DNA from: Candidatus Nitrotoga sp. 1052
GTDB taxonomy: Bacteria; Pseudomonadota; Gammaproteobacteria; Burkholderiales; Gallionellaceae
DNA: 64,000 nucleotides
Reading direction: 5' to 3'
Assembly: GCF_927312905.1 (NCBI RefSeq)
Contig: NZ_CAKMHQ010000012.1
Span: forward strand, 27,705 to 91,704
In this document: piece by piece, positions 43,301 to 51,700 of the stretch
Numbering within the stretch: the first letter of the stretch is position 1
Layout of the letters: the number at the start of each line of letters is the position of its first letter
Notes under the pieces: generated by a model
Databases searched by the model: none
Seen by the model: only the letters and a program-made list of their open reading frames with translations
What the model was told of the DNA's origin: nothing
Made by a program: the position numbers and the translations under genes

Positions 43301-43542
43301 AGACTGTAGTAGCTGCGGTAGATGTCGCGCTGCTGGGTGCTTGCCGAGATGGGGAAGACCAGGTCACGCTCTTCGATGACGAGCAGGAACAGCAGCCGGT
43401 AGATCAGGCGCAGCAGGTGCTGGTAGTAGGTTTCCGGTTTCAATTTTCCATCGGCAATCGACTGGCGCAGCTCTTCGTTATCAGGATGCACAAGAAAGCC
43501 ATTGGCAAAATCGCGGATGGCTTGTTCTACGGCCTTGCTCAA
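40339..43542 (-). CDS. Eco57I/DrmMI-like adenine DNA methylase, main part (frameshifted)
   Basis: This is the catalytic portion of an N6-adenine methyltransferase: motif I DISCGSGHILLAAARRIA near residue 309, motif IV NPPYLGG near 570, and a C-terminal target-recognition region. In DISARM systems such an enzyme marks self DNA. The frame given begins with a TTG (SKAVEQAIRD), but upstream codons from 43581 (DSLDSGARIREG) continue it in frame, and a 2-bp insertion separates it from the N-terminal part at 43539-44270. Two dispersed repeats are inserted in frame at residues ~200-240, giving PRPQAGEGLGERV and VRGELVEPPA..EPFDKLRANG. Whether the split enzyme still works is uncertain. Confidence 0.85.
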   Translation of the reverse strand: MSKAVEQAIRDFANGFLVHPDNEELRQSIADGKLKPETYYQHLLRLIYRLLFLLVIEERDLVFPISASTQQRDIYRSYYSLERLRLLSEKRHLADKRHHDLWLAMLATFRLFEAHGPGHKIGLAPLAGDLFSPAAIGPLASAMLGNDVLLGCLRALGLYQHPDNGQTIRVNYAALNVEEFGSVYEGLLEYEPVFLGVSPRPQAGEGLGERVNADHLTVRGELVEPPATQLEPFDKLRANGILIKPTILGERVGTIEFAFAQGDQRAATGSHYTPDDLVQPLIKHSLDYLIADALKKTDPAKVLLDLRVADISCGSGHILLAAARRIATELAIVRTGEEQPSPSAFRSAIRDVIRNCIYGVDLNPLAVELCKVALWLEAHSPGEPLNFLDHHIKCGNAIVGFARREEAERGVPDEAFATMPGDDKDTAALLRKRNKQERKDHEAGQLPLSPSLQKQLDDILRGWHELATLPEHTPDEIEAKKARYLALSQSQDAWFLNQIAAIPIAQFYLPKAADNLQKFVTDATYRRYWKGEVSPQGQATAEAWAMAERKHFFHWFLEFPEIIGRGGFDCILGNPPYLGGSSLSNTYGYPFCQYVKWGYAPAGLCDLVVYFIRRIFALLRPAGFMAFITTNSIKDGDNRRDGLDQILLQQGTINFAVRTIKWPGKANLTVSLVAIHRGQWTGDKVLDNQKVAAISSYFEDSIDAGDPCPLNENLRRTFEGSKFLGEGFLLTHEEATQMKSLNNTLQEVIFPVINGDEVNNHPEHIPGRSIINFFDWTLERAQSYGSAYQRVHDLVKPVRDKDKRPVRRERWWQYAERASGLYSRIDGLCRVFATSGTSKHLSFTALPTGYVYTQSLKILTSDRWDVFAVIHCTLHEVWARKYSGSLETRLSYSLRNCFETFPFPNDLWFTSDPKLAAIGEYYYESRGTVMMQLWLGLTDIYNLFHTRDLTPAQVAKVSKKSVEEAEAGYQGILELRRLHRELDIAIRDAYGWSDLNLGHDFIEVETLPENDRVRYTISPAARKEVLKRLLAENHRRAAVQAVTSPEKPKAKRSRKSAADDVHGDLFI
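42825..42893. repeat. REP-like palindromic repeat inside the methylase gene, in frame
   Basis: Two ~28-bp arms (42825-42853 and 42866-42893) are near-perfect inverted copies around a short loop. The right arm is identical to 20561-20588 in traN. On the coding strand it gives VRGELVEPPA and, from the other arm, EPFDKLRANG. It interrupts no frame. Confidence 0.8.
42911..42953. repeat. Second short dispersed repeat (CCCTCTCCC type) in the methylase gene
   Basis: A palindromic GC-rich unit with CTCTCCCGC and GCGGGCGAGGGGAG arms sits directly next to the other repeat. It is translated as PRPQAGEGLGERV, a string often seen where this repeat enters genes. Together the two repeats add about 45 residues between the N-terminal and catalytic parts. 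Confidence 0.65.
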
Positions 43543-44270
43543 ACCCTCGCGAATGCGGGCGCCAGAGTCCAGCGAATCCTGTGGTGGTAACGCTCGATCA
43601 GACTTTCGTTCGCTGCGTCATTGCTGCTCGGCAGGCGGGTAATGTGCAGCAAACGATAAAGAATGGCGAAGTCGGCAAATAAGCCATCGCCAAATATGCG
43701 GTCGAGATCGAATTCCAGGTAGCTGAGCTTGATCAGGCGGGAGCTGTCGCGTAGCAGACGTAGCACGCGACCGTTGGTGACAATGCCATAGAGTTCGTCG
43801 TGAAGATTGAGATATTCCTGCACCAGCGCGTGGGCGGACATACGCGGTGCGCCAATGTGGGTACGCTCCGGCTTGCGATCCAGTCCGGCGGCTTCGCGGG
43901 CACCGATGATGTGGATGGGGGTGTGGCCGCGATTGGTGACACGGTGAGAGATGGTGTAGGTCTTGCCATTGAGTTCAACGCCCTTGGCCTGAAATTCGAT
44001 TTGGTAGCCTAGCAGGCCAAGCAAAGGCGTGATCCATTGCTGGCGGGTTTCGGTGGTTGCGGGGGATTCTGGCCGGAGCGTTTCCAGCTTGCGCTGGAAG
44101 ATGCGCCAGTAGTCTTGCGCGTCTGCCCAGGCGCGGGCAATTTCGTCTTTTACCTTATTACCAGTGTCGAGGCCGAAATCGGCAGGACGCTGGCCGGGGG
44201 CATCGTCGAGACGGTCAAGAATGTCCGGTGAGAGGATGGCACCTTCGATGCGGATGCTGGGGTAGTTCAT
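43539..44270 (-). CDS. DrmMI-like methylase, N-terminal part (ends at frameshift)
   Basis: The 243-residue frame carries the N-terminal domain of the methylase (ARAWADAQDYWRIFQRKLET; LLGLLGYQIEFQAKGVEL; YLNLHDELYGIVTNGRVLRL), a region like type IIL/Eco57I proteins that resembles an inactive nuclease fold. After ESLIERYHH the frame runs into RIRWTLAPAFARV and stops, while the sequence in another frame (DSLDSGARIREGLSKAVEQ) continues the family. Two extra bases in the ACCACCACAGG stretch near 43585 explain the break. The ATG overlaps the stop of a 38-codon ORF in an ATGA. Confidence 0.8.
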   Translation of the reverse strand: MNYPSIRIEGAILSPDILDRLDDAPGQRPADFGLDTGNKVKDEIARAWADAQDYWRIFQRKLETLRPESPATTETRQQWITPLLGLLGYQIEFQAKGVELNGKTYTISHRVTNRGHTPIHIIGAREAAGLDRKPERTHIGAPRMSAHALVQEYLNLHDELYGIVTNGRVLRLLRDSSRLIKLSYLEFDLDRIFGDGLFADFAILYRLLHITRLPSSNDAANESLIERYHHRIRWTLAPAFARV

Positions 44271-44383
44271 GCCGCGATCCCGTCTGGCGAGATTGCCTTT
44301 GCACGGTTGGCGTGTTCGTGACGCAATTGGCGTATTTCTGGCGCATTAAACGAGCCGTGGAAGTTCGCCAGGATAGTACGCAT
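44267..44383 (-). CDS. 38-residue ORF coupled between the AlbA protein and the methylase
   Basis: The ATG shares a base with the stop of the upstream gene (TAATG at 44385-44381), and its TGA overlaps the methylase start (ATGA at 44270-44267). The frame fits the gap exactly. The product starts MRTILANFHGSFNAPEIRQL and ends RAKAISPDGIAA; it is basic with several His residues. No family is recognised. Double coupling supports expression as part of the operon. Confidence 0.55.
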   Translation of the reverse strand: MRTILANFHGSFNAPEIRQLRHEHANRAKAISPDGIAA

Positions 44384-45855
44384 TATTCGCTCCCCGATGG
44401 CGCATTTGGCGCATTTATGGCGCGTTTATTCAAAAGTCGATAGCTCGCCCCACGCCCTCTCCCTCCAAGTTCAATGAGGCCTTTTTTAACCAGTTCATTC
44501 AGATCTCGCGTAGCCGTCCGCTGGGGGCAACCCACAGCTTTCTGGTACTCCGCGTTGGTAATTACATTATTTGACTTCAGATAGACAATAGCCTGCAACT
44601 GCCGGTCATTCAGGCCGCATCCCGCCAGCACTTGATCCGTCAGCCAGTCGCGCCAAATAACAGTGGTGAACCCGCCACCCCGTTGAACGAAGTCCGGTTC
44701 AGGCAGTTCGTGGGCGATGCACTCACGAATCATCATAAGGGTGCCGGTGCCATATTTTTCGATGTAACTGGCGAGAAAAAGTGCCTCGCAAAGCCGATGG
44801 TTGCGAGCAATAGAGCCATGAGGATGGCGCAAACTTTCTGTTGTGAGTGGCGCTGATAGCGTGCCCGGATTCCAAACTTCGACGCGATCAGCGAAGACAG
44901 AAACCTGCACGGCTCCCGCCGAGGTATAGTCGCGATGGGCGATGGCATTCACAATGGCCTCGCGGATAACATCGGGCGGAATTTCATAACGGATGGGAGC
45001 CTGATTGCTTTCGGCGCGAGTGCCCACACTGCGATTGAGTTTTGACATGACGATGTCCACAGCCATATCCACTTGCCCGAAAACAGTTTCTTTGAAGATG
45101 CGGTAAAACGGCACCGGACGCTGAATTTCGGTGCCATGAAAGTGCATGCATCGTATTTCGGCGCAGGGCAGAAAACGCTGCGGATCACGTCCAAAAAGGA
45201 GCAGTGCGGCATTGGTGGGATGGCCTTCGTGGAGCAAATGCAAGTGCGTGAGAACATCCATTAGCGGTGCGTTTTCCTCCAATGGAAATTGACGCCCTGC
45301 GCGAGCCTGGCGCACGAAGCTTGTTACTTTACTGGCGTCCAGATCGTCTAGCGTTGCGTCCGAGCATGGCCTTTCATCAAAGGTGCGATTTTGAATGACG
45401 CCGCATGATTCGAGGTGCTCCACCAAGCTGGCATAAAGTGCGGTGTTCAGTTCGTCACTGGTGTTGAATCGCCGACGAATGAGCTGGTCTCCTGCCTTGT
45501 GAATGAAAGCCTGCATCTTGGGATGCCGCTGCTGATTATCTGTCCCTTTGATAAAAACGAGGCGGGGCTTGCCCTGAATGGTGGCACGATCAAACTCTCG
45601 CTCGGTTGGAGACACGCCCTCGGTGTCCTCGAATCCGTAGTCATTGCCGAACAAGCCAAGGTATATGGCGCAACGATCCACTTCAGCAAGATAGACCGCG
45701 TCTGTCCGCCGATCACTGGCAGGCAATTCCTCAAAGAGAAAAACCGTAAAAAAACGACGCAGCAGAAAATCGTTTTCAATAAATATTTTTACCGCATTGC
45801 GTTCCGCTGCCAACTCTTTCTGCACACTGCTGATAAAAATTCCGAGTGGGGTCAT
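44383..45855 (-). CDS. DUF4062 / AlbA_2 ATP-binding protein in the DISARM-like operon
   Basis: The 490-residue product begins MTPLGIFISSVQKELAAERN, the DUF4062 opening that is related to TIR/STIR folds. Residues ~180-330 form the schlafen-like AlbA_2 region (ALLLFGRDPQRFLP), and the HATPase_c_4 region contains REAIVNAIAHRDY and EVWNPGTL. The C-terminus is a winged helix (NAEYQKAVGCPQRTATRDLN). Proteins of this type occur in restriction and defence islands, probably as regulators or nucleotide-sensing effectors. It starts 11 bp after the SNF2 gene and is coupled to a small ORF downstream. Confidence 0.82.
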   Translation of the reverse strand: MTPLGIFISSVQKELAAERNAVKIFIENDFLLRRFFTVFLFEELPASDRRTDAVYLAEVDRCAIYLGLFGNDYGFEDTEGVSPTEREFDRATIQGKPRLVFIKGTDNQQRHPKMQAFIHKAGDQLIRRRFNTSDELNTALYASLVEHLESCGVIQNRTFDERPCSDATLDDLDASKVTSFVRQARAGRQFPLEENAPLMDVLTHLHLLHEGHPTNAALLLFGRDPQRFLPCAEIRCMHFHGTEIQRPVPFYRIFKETVFGQVDMAVDIVMSKLNRSVGTRAESNQAPIRYEIPPDVIREAIVNAIAHRDYTSAGAVQVSVFADRVEVWNPGTLSAPLTTESLRHPHGSIARNHRLCEALFLASYIEKYGTGTLMMIRECIAHELPEPDFVQRGGGFTTVIWRDWLTDQVLAGCGLNDRQLQAIVYLKSNNVITNAEYQKAVGCPQRTATRDLNELVKKGLIELGGRGRGASYRLLNKRAINAPNAPSGSE

Positions 45856-45866
45856 TATTTAAAACA

Positions 45867-48725
45867 CTATTCGGGTAACAAAATATAAATGCCAAGCAAG
45901 TCCATCGGCAACACGGGATAGACTACCTGAAAACGCTGTTTGTCCATAAGGGCGCTGAAGCGTTCGTGAGCTTCGACGAGGCGCTTGGACTGCTGTTCGG
46001 CAATCACCCTAAATTCCGAATCCAGATTGCTCAGGAGCTTGACTTCATTCTCCAGAAAGCTGGCACGGGCTTGGGGTGAAATGTCCGAAGAAGCACGCAC
46101 CTCGGTGAGAATCTTTATTGCTTCAGCATGATCAAGGAACTCCTTTTGCTGCGGTGTTCCGCGCCAGCCCCACAGCAGCATTTCTTCGGCGACGATCTGA
46201 TGATTTGCCTTGGTCTGCTCAATGACGTTACGGCAGCGAAAAAGCAACAAGGTGGTCTTGATGCTGACCTGACGGGTGCGGATCACGGATGTTCGGGCAG
46301 CTCTTCTGCCTGATCGCGCCAGCGTGTTAGCCATAACAAACTGGCAGAGCTGTTCGACAAAGCGATGGTTGCGCCCCAGGTAGTGATAGCCCTCCGGTGT
46401 CGGCGATTGAAAAGATACTTTGAGCGGGTCGCCGGGCGGTAGCAAGTCTCTGAGTTGCGTGGGCAGATTGCCCATCACGACGCGGAATCCCTTGGCATCC
46501 CTGCTGACCTGCACGCCGAGCAGATTGTTCAGCACGGAAGTAACAAAATTCTCAACAGCCTTTGGGTCTCCGATTGCTTCATCGACTTCCCGCAGATCAG
46601 CCTCGATTTCCTGCGCCTTGATGGCATTCTGGGCAAAGATGCCGCGCGAGGTTTTCTCTCTCTCGGCGGCTTCTTCCAGTTTGCGAGTGACGGTGGTGCG
46701 GGCAGTTGCTGCTTCGTCAAGCTGTCCGAAGTCGAATTCAAACTGGTTTTTGCCGACGCTCTTTTTTTCGATGTGGCGATTGGGATTAAGGAGCAGCGCT
46801 TGGGTGATGGTGTCGATGATGCTCTGTGAATCTTCGGGGAATGGGACGTTGATACCCGTGGCACGTTTGATCTCACGGACCTTGCGCAGAAGGACTTCGA
46901 GGACGATGCCATCAATAGGATTGTCGGCGCCGTAAAGAAGACACGCTTTGACGATAGGCGCCATTTGCCCAAAGCGATCAACACGGCCCTCGCGCTGCTC
47001 TAGCCGGTTGGGGTTCCACGGAAGGTCGTAGTGCAGCACACCGGTGAAATACTCTTGCAGGTTAATGCCTTCGGAGAGGCAGTCGGTGGCCACCAACACC
47101 CGTAGTGGCGACTTGCCCATTTCTTCAATACGCTGTTTGCGCAACTCGTCCGGCAATTCACTGGTGATGACTTGCAGATCGAGCTTGGGAAATTTCTTTT
47201 TGAGTACGTGCGCAAGTTGTTCGCCGATATATTTCGCTGTGGCTATGTAGCGGCAGAATACAACAGGATTTAACCCGCTTTTCAACCAGTCGTCGAGGAT
47301 CAATTCGGCTGATGCCAATTTATTGTCTTGCTTGATGTTGCCTAGCTGTTCGAGTTGCTTGGCAAACTCGCGCAGTTCCTGCCGCTGACGCTGCGTCCAG
47401 TCATTGCGTTCGACGATCTGGGTGGGCGTGTTGTCACTCTCGGCACCGGATTCTGTATCGCCAACGGGGTTTTGTTCCAGTTCGAGGATGATCGCATCGC
47501 TGGCTTCGTCACCAGCAGAAGAGGCCAGGTTGGTGAGGCGGGTATTGAGCATCTCGATGCCCGCAGCGGGGCTGGACATAACACCTCGCAACAGAGCAAG
47601 TGCAGTCCAGTAATGCACGCGCTTGGTCACTCCACGCGCTGGGTCAGGGGCAATCAGGCGACGGGCGAAACCGATAATATCTTCGAAAAAGATCAGGTAT
47701 GCGGGTGAAAGCTCGCATGGCCACTCAAAGGCATCACGTTTTGGAAACGGGGTATCTTCGCCCAGCCACTTTTCGACATCGCCACGCTTGCGCTGCACAA
47801 AGTGTTTTGCGAGTTCGCGCCGTTGCTGTTGAGTTGATTCCGGAATATCCAGACCTTCAAAGTCTTTGCGTAACAATCCAAGTAGCGACTGAAATTCCTC
47901 TGGCTTTCCGCTATGTGGTGTGGCCGTGAGAAGAATAAGTTGCTGCCCAGGTTTTTCCGCGATGCGGCTGACCAAGTGGTAGCGCTGCTGCTGGCTTGTC
48001 GATGCTCCTGCCGGGCGAGCATTTGTGTGGGCTTCATCGACGATTACCAGTTCCGGGCACTGTTCGACAAATACGTCTCGCCGAGTATCCGACTTGATGA
48101 AGTCAATGCTGATGACCTGATACGGATAGTAATCGTAAACGCTGGTATCGCCTTGAATCTGGCGGTCTAGCCTTGCCTGGGTGTTGGAACGGATGATGAC
48201 CGCCTCAATATCCAGCTTGGAGCGAATTTCGTTTTGCCATTGATCGCAAAGATGCGGCAAACAGATCACAGCGAAACGCTTGATTTTGCGTCGTTCCAGC
48301 AACTCCTTGACGATGAGCAACGCCTCCACAGTCTTGCCGACACCTACATCGTCGGCAATCAGCAGGCGTACCGATTCCTGACGCAGTGCCATGATGAGCG
48401 GCACCATCTGATAGGAACGTGGGCGGAAAGAAAGCTTAGCCAGAGAACGGAATGGCCCTGATCCATTGCGGAATGCCAAGCGAGCCGAATCATAGAGCAA
48501 GCGCGCGGAGCTGATGTCGCCCAGATCTTCGGCTGAAGGAGGCTCGAAATTGGCATCCTCTGGCTGATCAGATTTTATTGCAAGTGGCAGGTAGATTCCG
48601 GCAATTTCGTCATCAGAGCCGCCCAATGGCTTGACGACCAACAGGTCAGAATCGTCAGAAGGAAGAACGATCCAGTCGCGCCCGCGCAGAGTGACCAATT
48701 TTCCGGGCTGAAGGAGGTCTGTCAT
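45867..48725 (-). CDS. SNF2-like helicase, DrmD-like
   Basis: The 952-residue superfamily 2 helicase has Walker A DDVGVGKTVEALL near residue 130, the DEAH box VDEAHTNAR near 230, motif III LLTATPHSGKPEEF and, in the second RecA domain, VLVATDCLSEGINLQEYF with WNPNRLEQREGRVDRFGQ. This layout matches DrmD of class 1 DISARM, the SNF2-type helicase that works with the methylase and DUF1998 proteins against phage DNA. Its start overlaps the stop of the upstream helicase in an ATGA, showing an operon. It appears intact. The name DrmD is inferred from family and neighbours. Confidence 0.85.
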   Translation of the reverse strand: MTDLLQPGKLVTLRGRDWIVLPSDDSDLLVVKPLGGSDDEIAGIYLPLAIKSDQPEDANFEPPSAEDLGDISSARLLYDSARLAFRNGSGPFRSLAKLSFRPRSYQMVPLIMALRQESVRLLIADDVGVGKTVEALLIVKELLERRKIKRFAVICLPHLCDQWQNEIRSKLDIEAVIIRSNTQARLDRQIQGDTSVYDYYPYQVISIDFIKSDTRRDVFVEQCPELVIVDEAHTNARPAGASTSQQQRYHLVSRIAEKPGQQLILLTATPHSGKPEEFQSLLGLLRKDFEGLDIPESTQQQRRELAKHFVQRKRGDVEKWLGEDTPFPKRDAFEWPCELSPAYLIFFEDIIGFARRLIAPDPARGVTKRVHYWTALALLRGVMSSPAAGIEMLNTRLTNLASSAGDEASDAIILELEQNPVGDTESGAESDNTPTQIVERNDWTQRQRQELREFAKQLEQLGNIKQDNKLASAELILDDWLKSGLNPVVFCRYIATAKYIGEQLAHVLKKKFPKLDLQVITSELPDELRKQRIEEMGKSPLRVLVATDCLSEGINLQEYFTGVLHYDLPWNPNRLEQREGRVDRFGQMAPIVKACLLYGADNPIDGIVLEVLLRKVREIKRATGINVPFPEDSQSIIDTITQALLLNPNRHIEKKSVGKNQFEFDFGQLDEAATARTTVTRKLEEAAEREKTSRGIFAQNAIKAQEIEADLREVDEAIGDPKAVENFVTSVLNNLLGVQVSRDAKGFRVVMGNLPTQLRDLLPPGDPLKVSFQSPTPEGYHYLGRNHRFVEQLCQFVMANTLARSGRRAARTSVIRTRQVSIKTTLLLFRCRNVIEQTKANHQIVAEEMLLWGWRGTPQQKEFLDHAEAIKILTEVRASSDISPQARASFLENEVKLLSNLDSEFRVIAEQQSKRLVEAHERFSALMDKQRFQVVYPVLPMDLLGIYILLPE

Positions 48726-51700
48726 CTGACTTTTCTAAAAATATCAGGGCGGGCCGCTATTATCTCGACAAGGTTGTCTTTGTAATAATAAACCCAGACT
48801 TCATCACCTTGCGCCATGATCGACTGGCGCTTAATTTCATCATCAGCCTGAATTGCAGGCTCATCATGGGGGGTGCCATCACAGAACACCCAAATGCGTG
48901 GCTCATAATAAAAATCTGGCTGCACATAAAGCCCATCAACACGCTTCTGAGCAGCGTCCGGCAAGCGCAGTCCATTGTCGTATAGGTATTTTATGAACTT
49001 ACTCTCAGTCGATGAGGTCGGGTCGAGACCGCGTTGCAGTGCCTGATATTGCTCGTCATAGCTACCAAACCCGGTGTTGGTCTGGATTTCAATTGAGCAA
49101 ATTCGCAATTTTTCCAGCGCATCCTTAATGAAATGACGATCAATGATCTTGTGGTCACGCTGGTTGTAATAGCTAAGCAGGTCGTCGTAACTGGCTGGCT
49201 CTTTGTAGTCCTCATCATCAAAGCGGCATAAAGAAATGGCCTGCGAAATTACATCATGAAAAACGTTAACGTCTTCCACAAACTGCGACAGGATACCGAG
49301 ACTGCCTTCTGCCGCTTCGTACAACAAGATGTTTGGTGCTTCATGGTCGCCTATCGCAACCACGCCAATCTCATTGGGCTCAACTTGAAATACACGTTCA
49401 ATAGCCCGTTTGAGTGCGTGTTGTAGCGTAATGACACCTTCCGGTTTCAATCCGAGCGGCTGGACAGGTTCGATATAAAGGGCATCGGCAAGATTGGATG
49501 TCCAGAGTTTGACCAAACGGAATTCTTCTTTGAGGTTTGCGTCAGGCTCAGGAATGGTGCCGCGCCAGTCTCCAGAAACCATCCCGATGGGGAAACCCTC
49601 AGTTTTTTGTGCGCGCCATTGGGTATTGACATGGACAAGACGGGCGGCCGGAATGTAGCGTAGATTGAGCAGCGCATTTTCGCTGGTTTTTGCTACAGCT
49701 TTGCGAATTCGCTCAGTATGCCCACCATCAACTGAAAAATAAGTTTTGATCTCATACCCACGCGAAACGCGCTCCTCTTCTTCGCAGGAGATTCGATCAA
49801 TTTCTTCAGCCCTGGATTCGGACATCTCAACCAGATTATGGATATGTTCCTTTTGTGAGTTGTCTGATAGGTCAATACCTGAAAATGGACATGTACTGTT
49901 TTTGGCCTCATCACCCGTCATGAAATATCCGGTCTTGGTACTAACCTTGGCTTCTGTCAGCGCCGATTCAGCATCCTGAATAACAAGCTGGCTTACCCGA
50001 TATTTCCGGCCATTGTGATAGATGATGTTTAGCGGGCCGAATTCCCGAAGAGCAATAGACCTTGGGCGCGAAACAAATTCACCAGCGGAATCCCCTGTAG
50101 GGAGAAATACTCGCAGCGGCAAGCGAGTAAAGTTATAGCCGGGCAAAAATCCTTCAGATGCCAGATAGCGATAAGGGTAAAACTCGGAAAGTTCAGTGGA
50201 ACGTCCAGACAGGTCGTTGCGCAATAAGTCCAGCTGGCGTGTTGCCTGATCCTGATTGCGTTTATGCTTACGATATTCATCGCTTCCAAGGCTTAACGTA
50301 CCGCTATCAATCTTTTGTGTGGCGCGGCTGAGTATGGCTCTGGCCGATCGGTAAAGCCGCCGCCAGCGAATTAACGCGCTATCCAGATTGTCTGCAATCT
50401 TCAACAGGTTCTGCTCAATCCAGAGGTCGGAATACCAAGTTATTCCATTGGCTTCAAGGTCGCCCTCAAAATCTCGTATAGCCCGTTTGAAAGTGGACTT
50501 TATCTCGTTGAATGCGGCCTGAGATAATTCCAAGCCTGAACGAACCTCTTTCGATAGAGGCATAGCATCGTTGTCATCAACAATCAGGCGCATTATTGAC
50601 GCCTTTCCTGTTCCTACATCGTCAACGCCTGGCATGCCAATTTCTGAAGCAACCAGGGCATTCAAGTGTGATGCCAGTAATTCGCGATTACAAAGATCCA
50701 GCCGTGGCGCCATGACTGCGCCAGCCACCAATTCAACCTGCTTATTAAAGTAGTGTCTGTCGTGTGGAGAATAAGTTGAACAATAGGTAAATACCAGTGC
50801 AGCCTGACCACTCCGCCCAGCACGTCCTGACCGTTGTGCATAGTTGGATGGATTCGGTGGCGCGTTACGCATGTGTACGACACTCAAATTGCGTATGTCG
50901 ATGCCAAGCTCCATCGTAGGAGAACAGAACAATGCACTGATCTTTCCCTCACGGAACAAATCTTCCCGCTCGATACGCACATCCGTGTTCAATTGCCCGG
51001 TGTGATCCTCTCCACGCAGCCGCTTGACCTTCGCGAAATCACGCAAATAAAGACTCTGAAAGAAAAAGTTTGGGCGCGGCGCTTGTTCTTTGTAAGATCG
51101 CTGCTTGATGACATCTGCCTTTACGGTCATGCAATCTCCCAGCTTCCAGACAATTTTCTCCAGTCTGAGGCGATAGACTGGAACATCCTCATTTTTTTCG
51201 TTACGGGCCAGCTGTGACTTCAGGTAATCAGCTTGCTCAAGCATTGCCATGAGCCGCTCGATGAATATGCGGTAGTTCGGGCCTTTTAAATCAAGATCAA
51301 TATTGTTCTGACGGACATAAGTCTTAATGAACTTGCCCAATGCACTGGCCGGTCCCATGCTCTTCGACGAAAACCTGGCGGACTTATGCAGCGGATCGTA
51401 GCGAATGAAAAAAGGCTCCCGAAGCTCTTCGTTCCGATCAAGTGTCCACGGGGCACGCAACATTTCGCGAAAGTGCTTCTCGTTTTCCTTTATTTTGGAT
51501 TGTGTAAGGTAATTTTCACTATGAATGGCATATTCGAGTCTAAAGAAATCAAGAATCGTGGAGATGAACTCCTTACGATTCTCAAATGACAAGTCGCCTA
51601 TCAGCGGAAAACTGTTCCATGCAGCGTCAGCAGCCCTGTTATCCAAGTCGGCATAGGTAACATTGAGCAGCGCGCACTGCTCCAGATTTGGCAAAACAAT

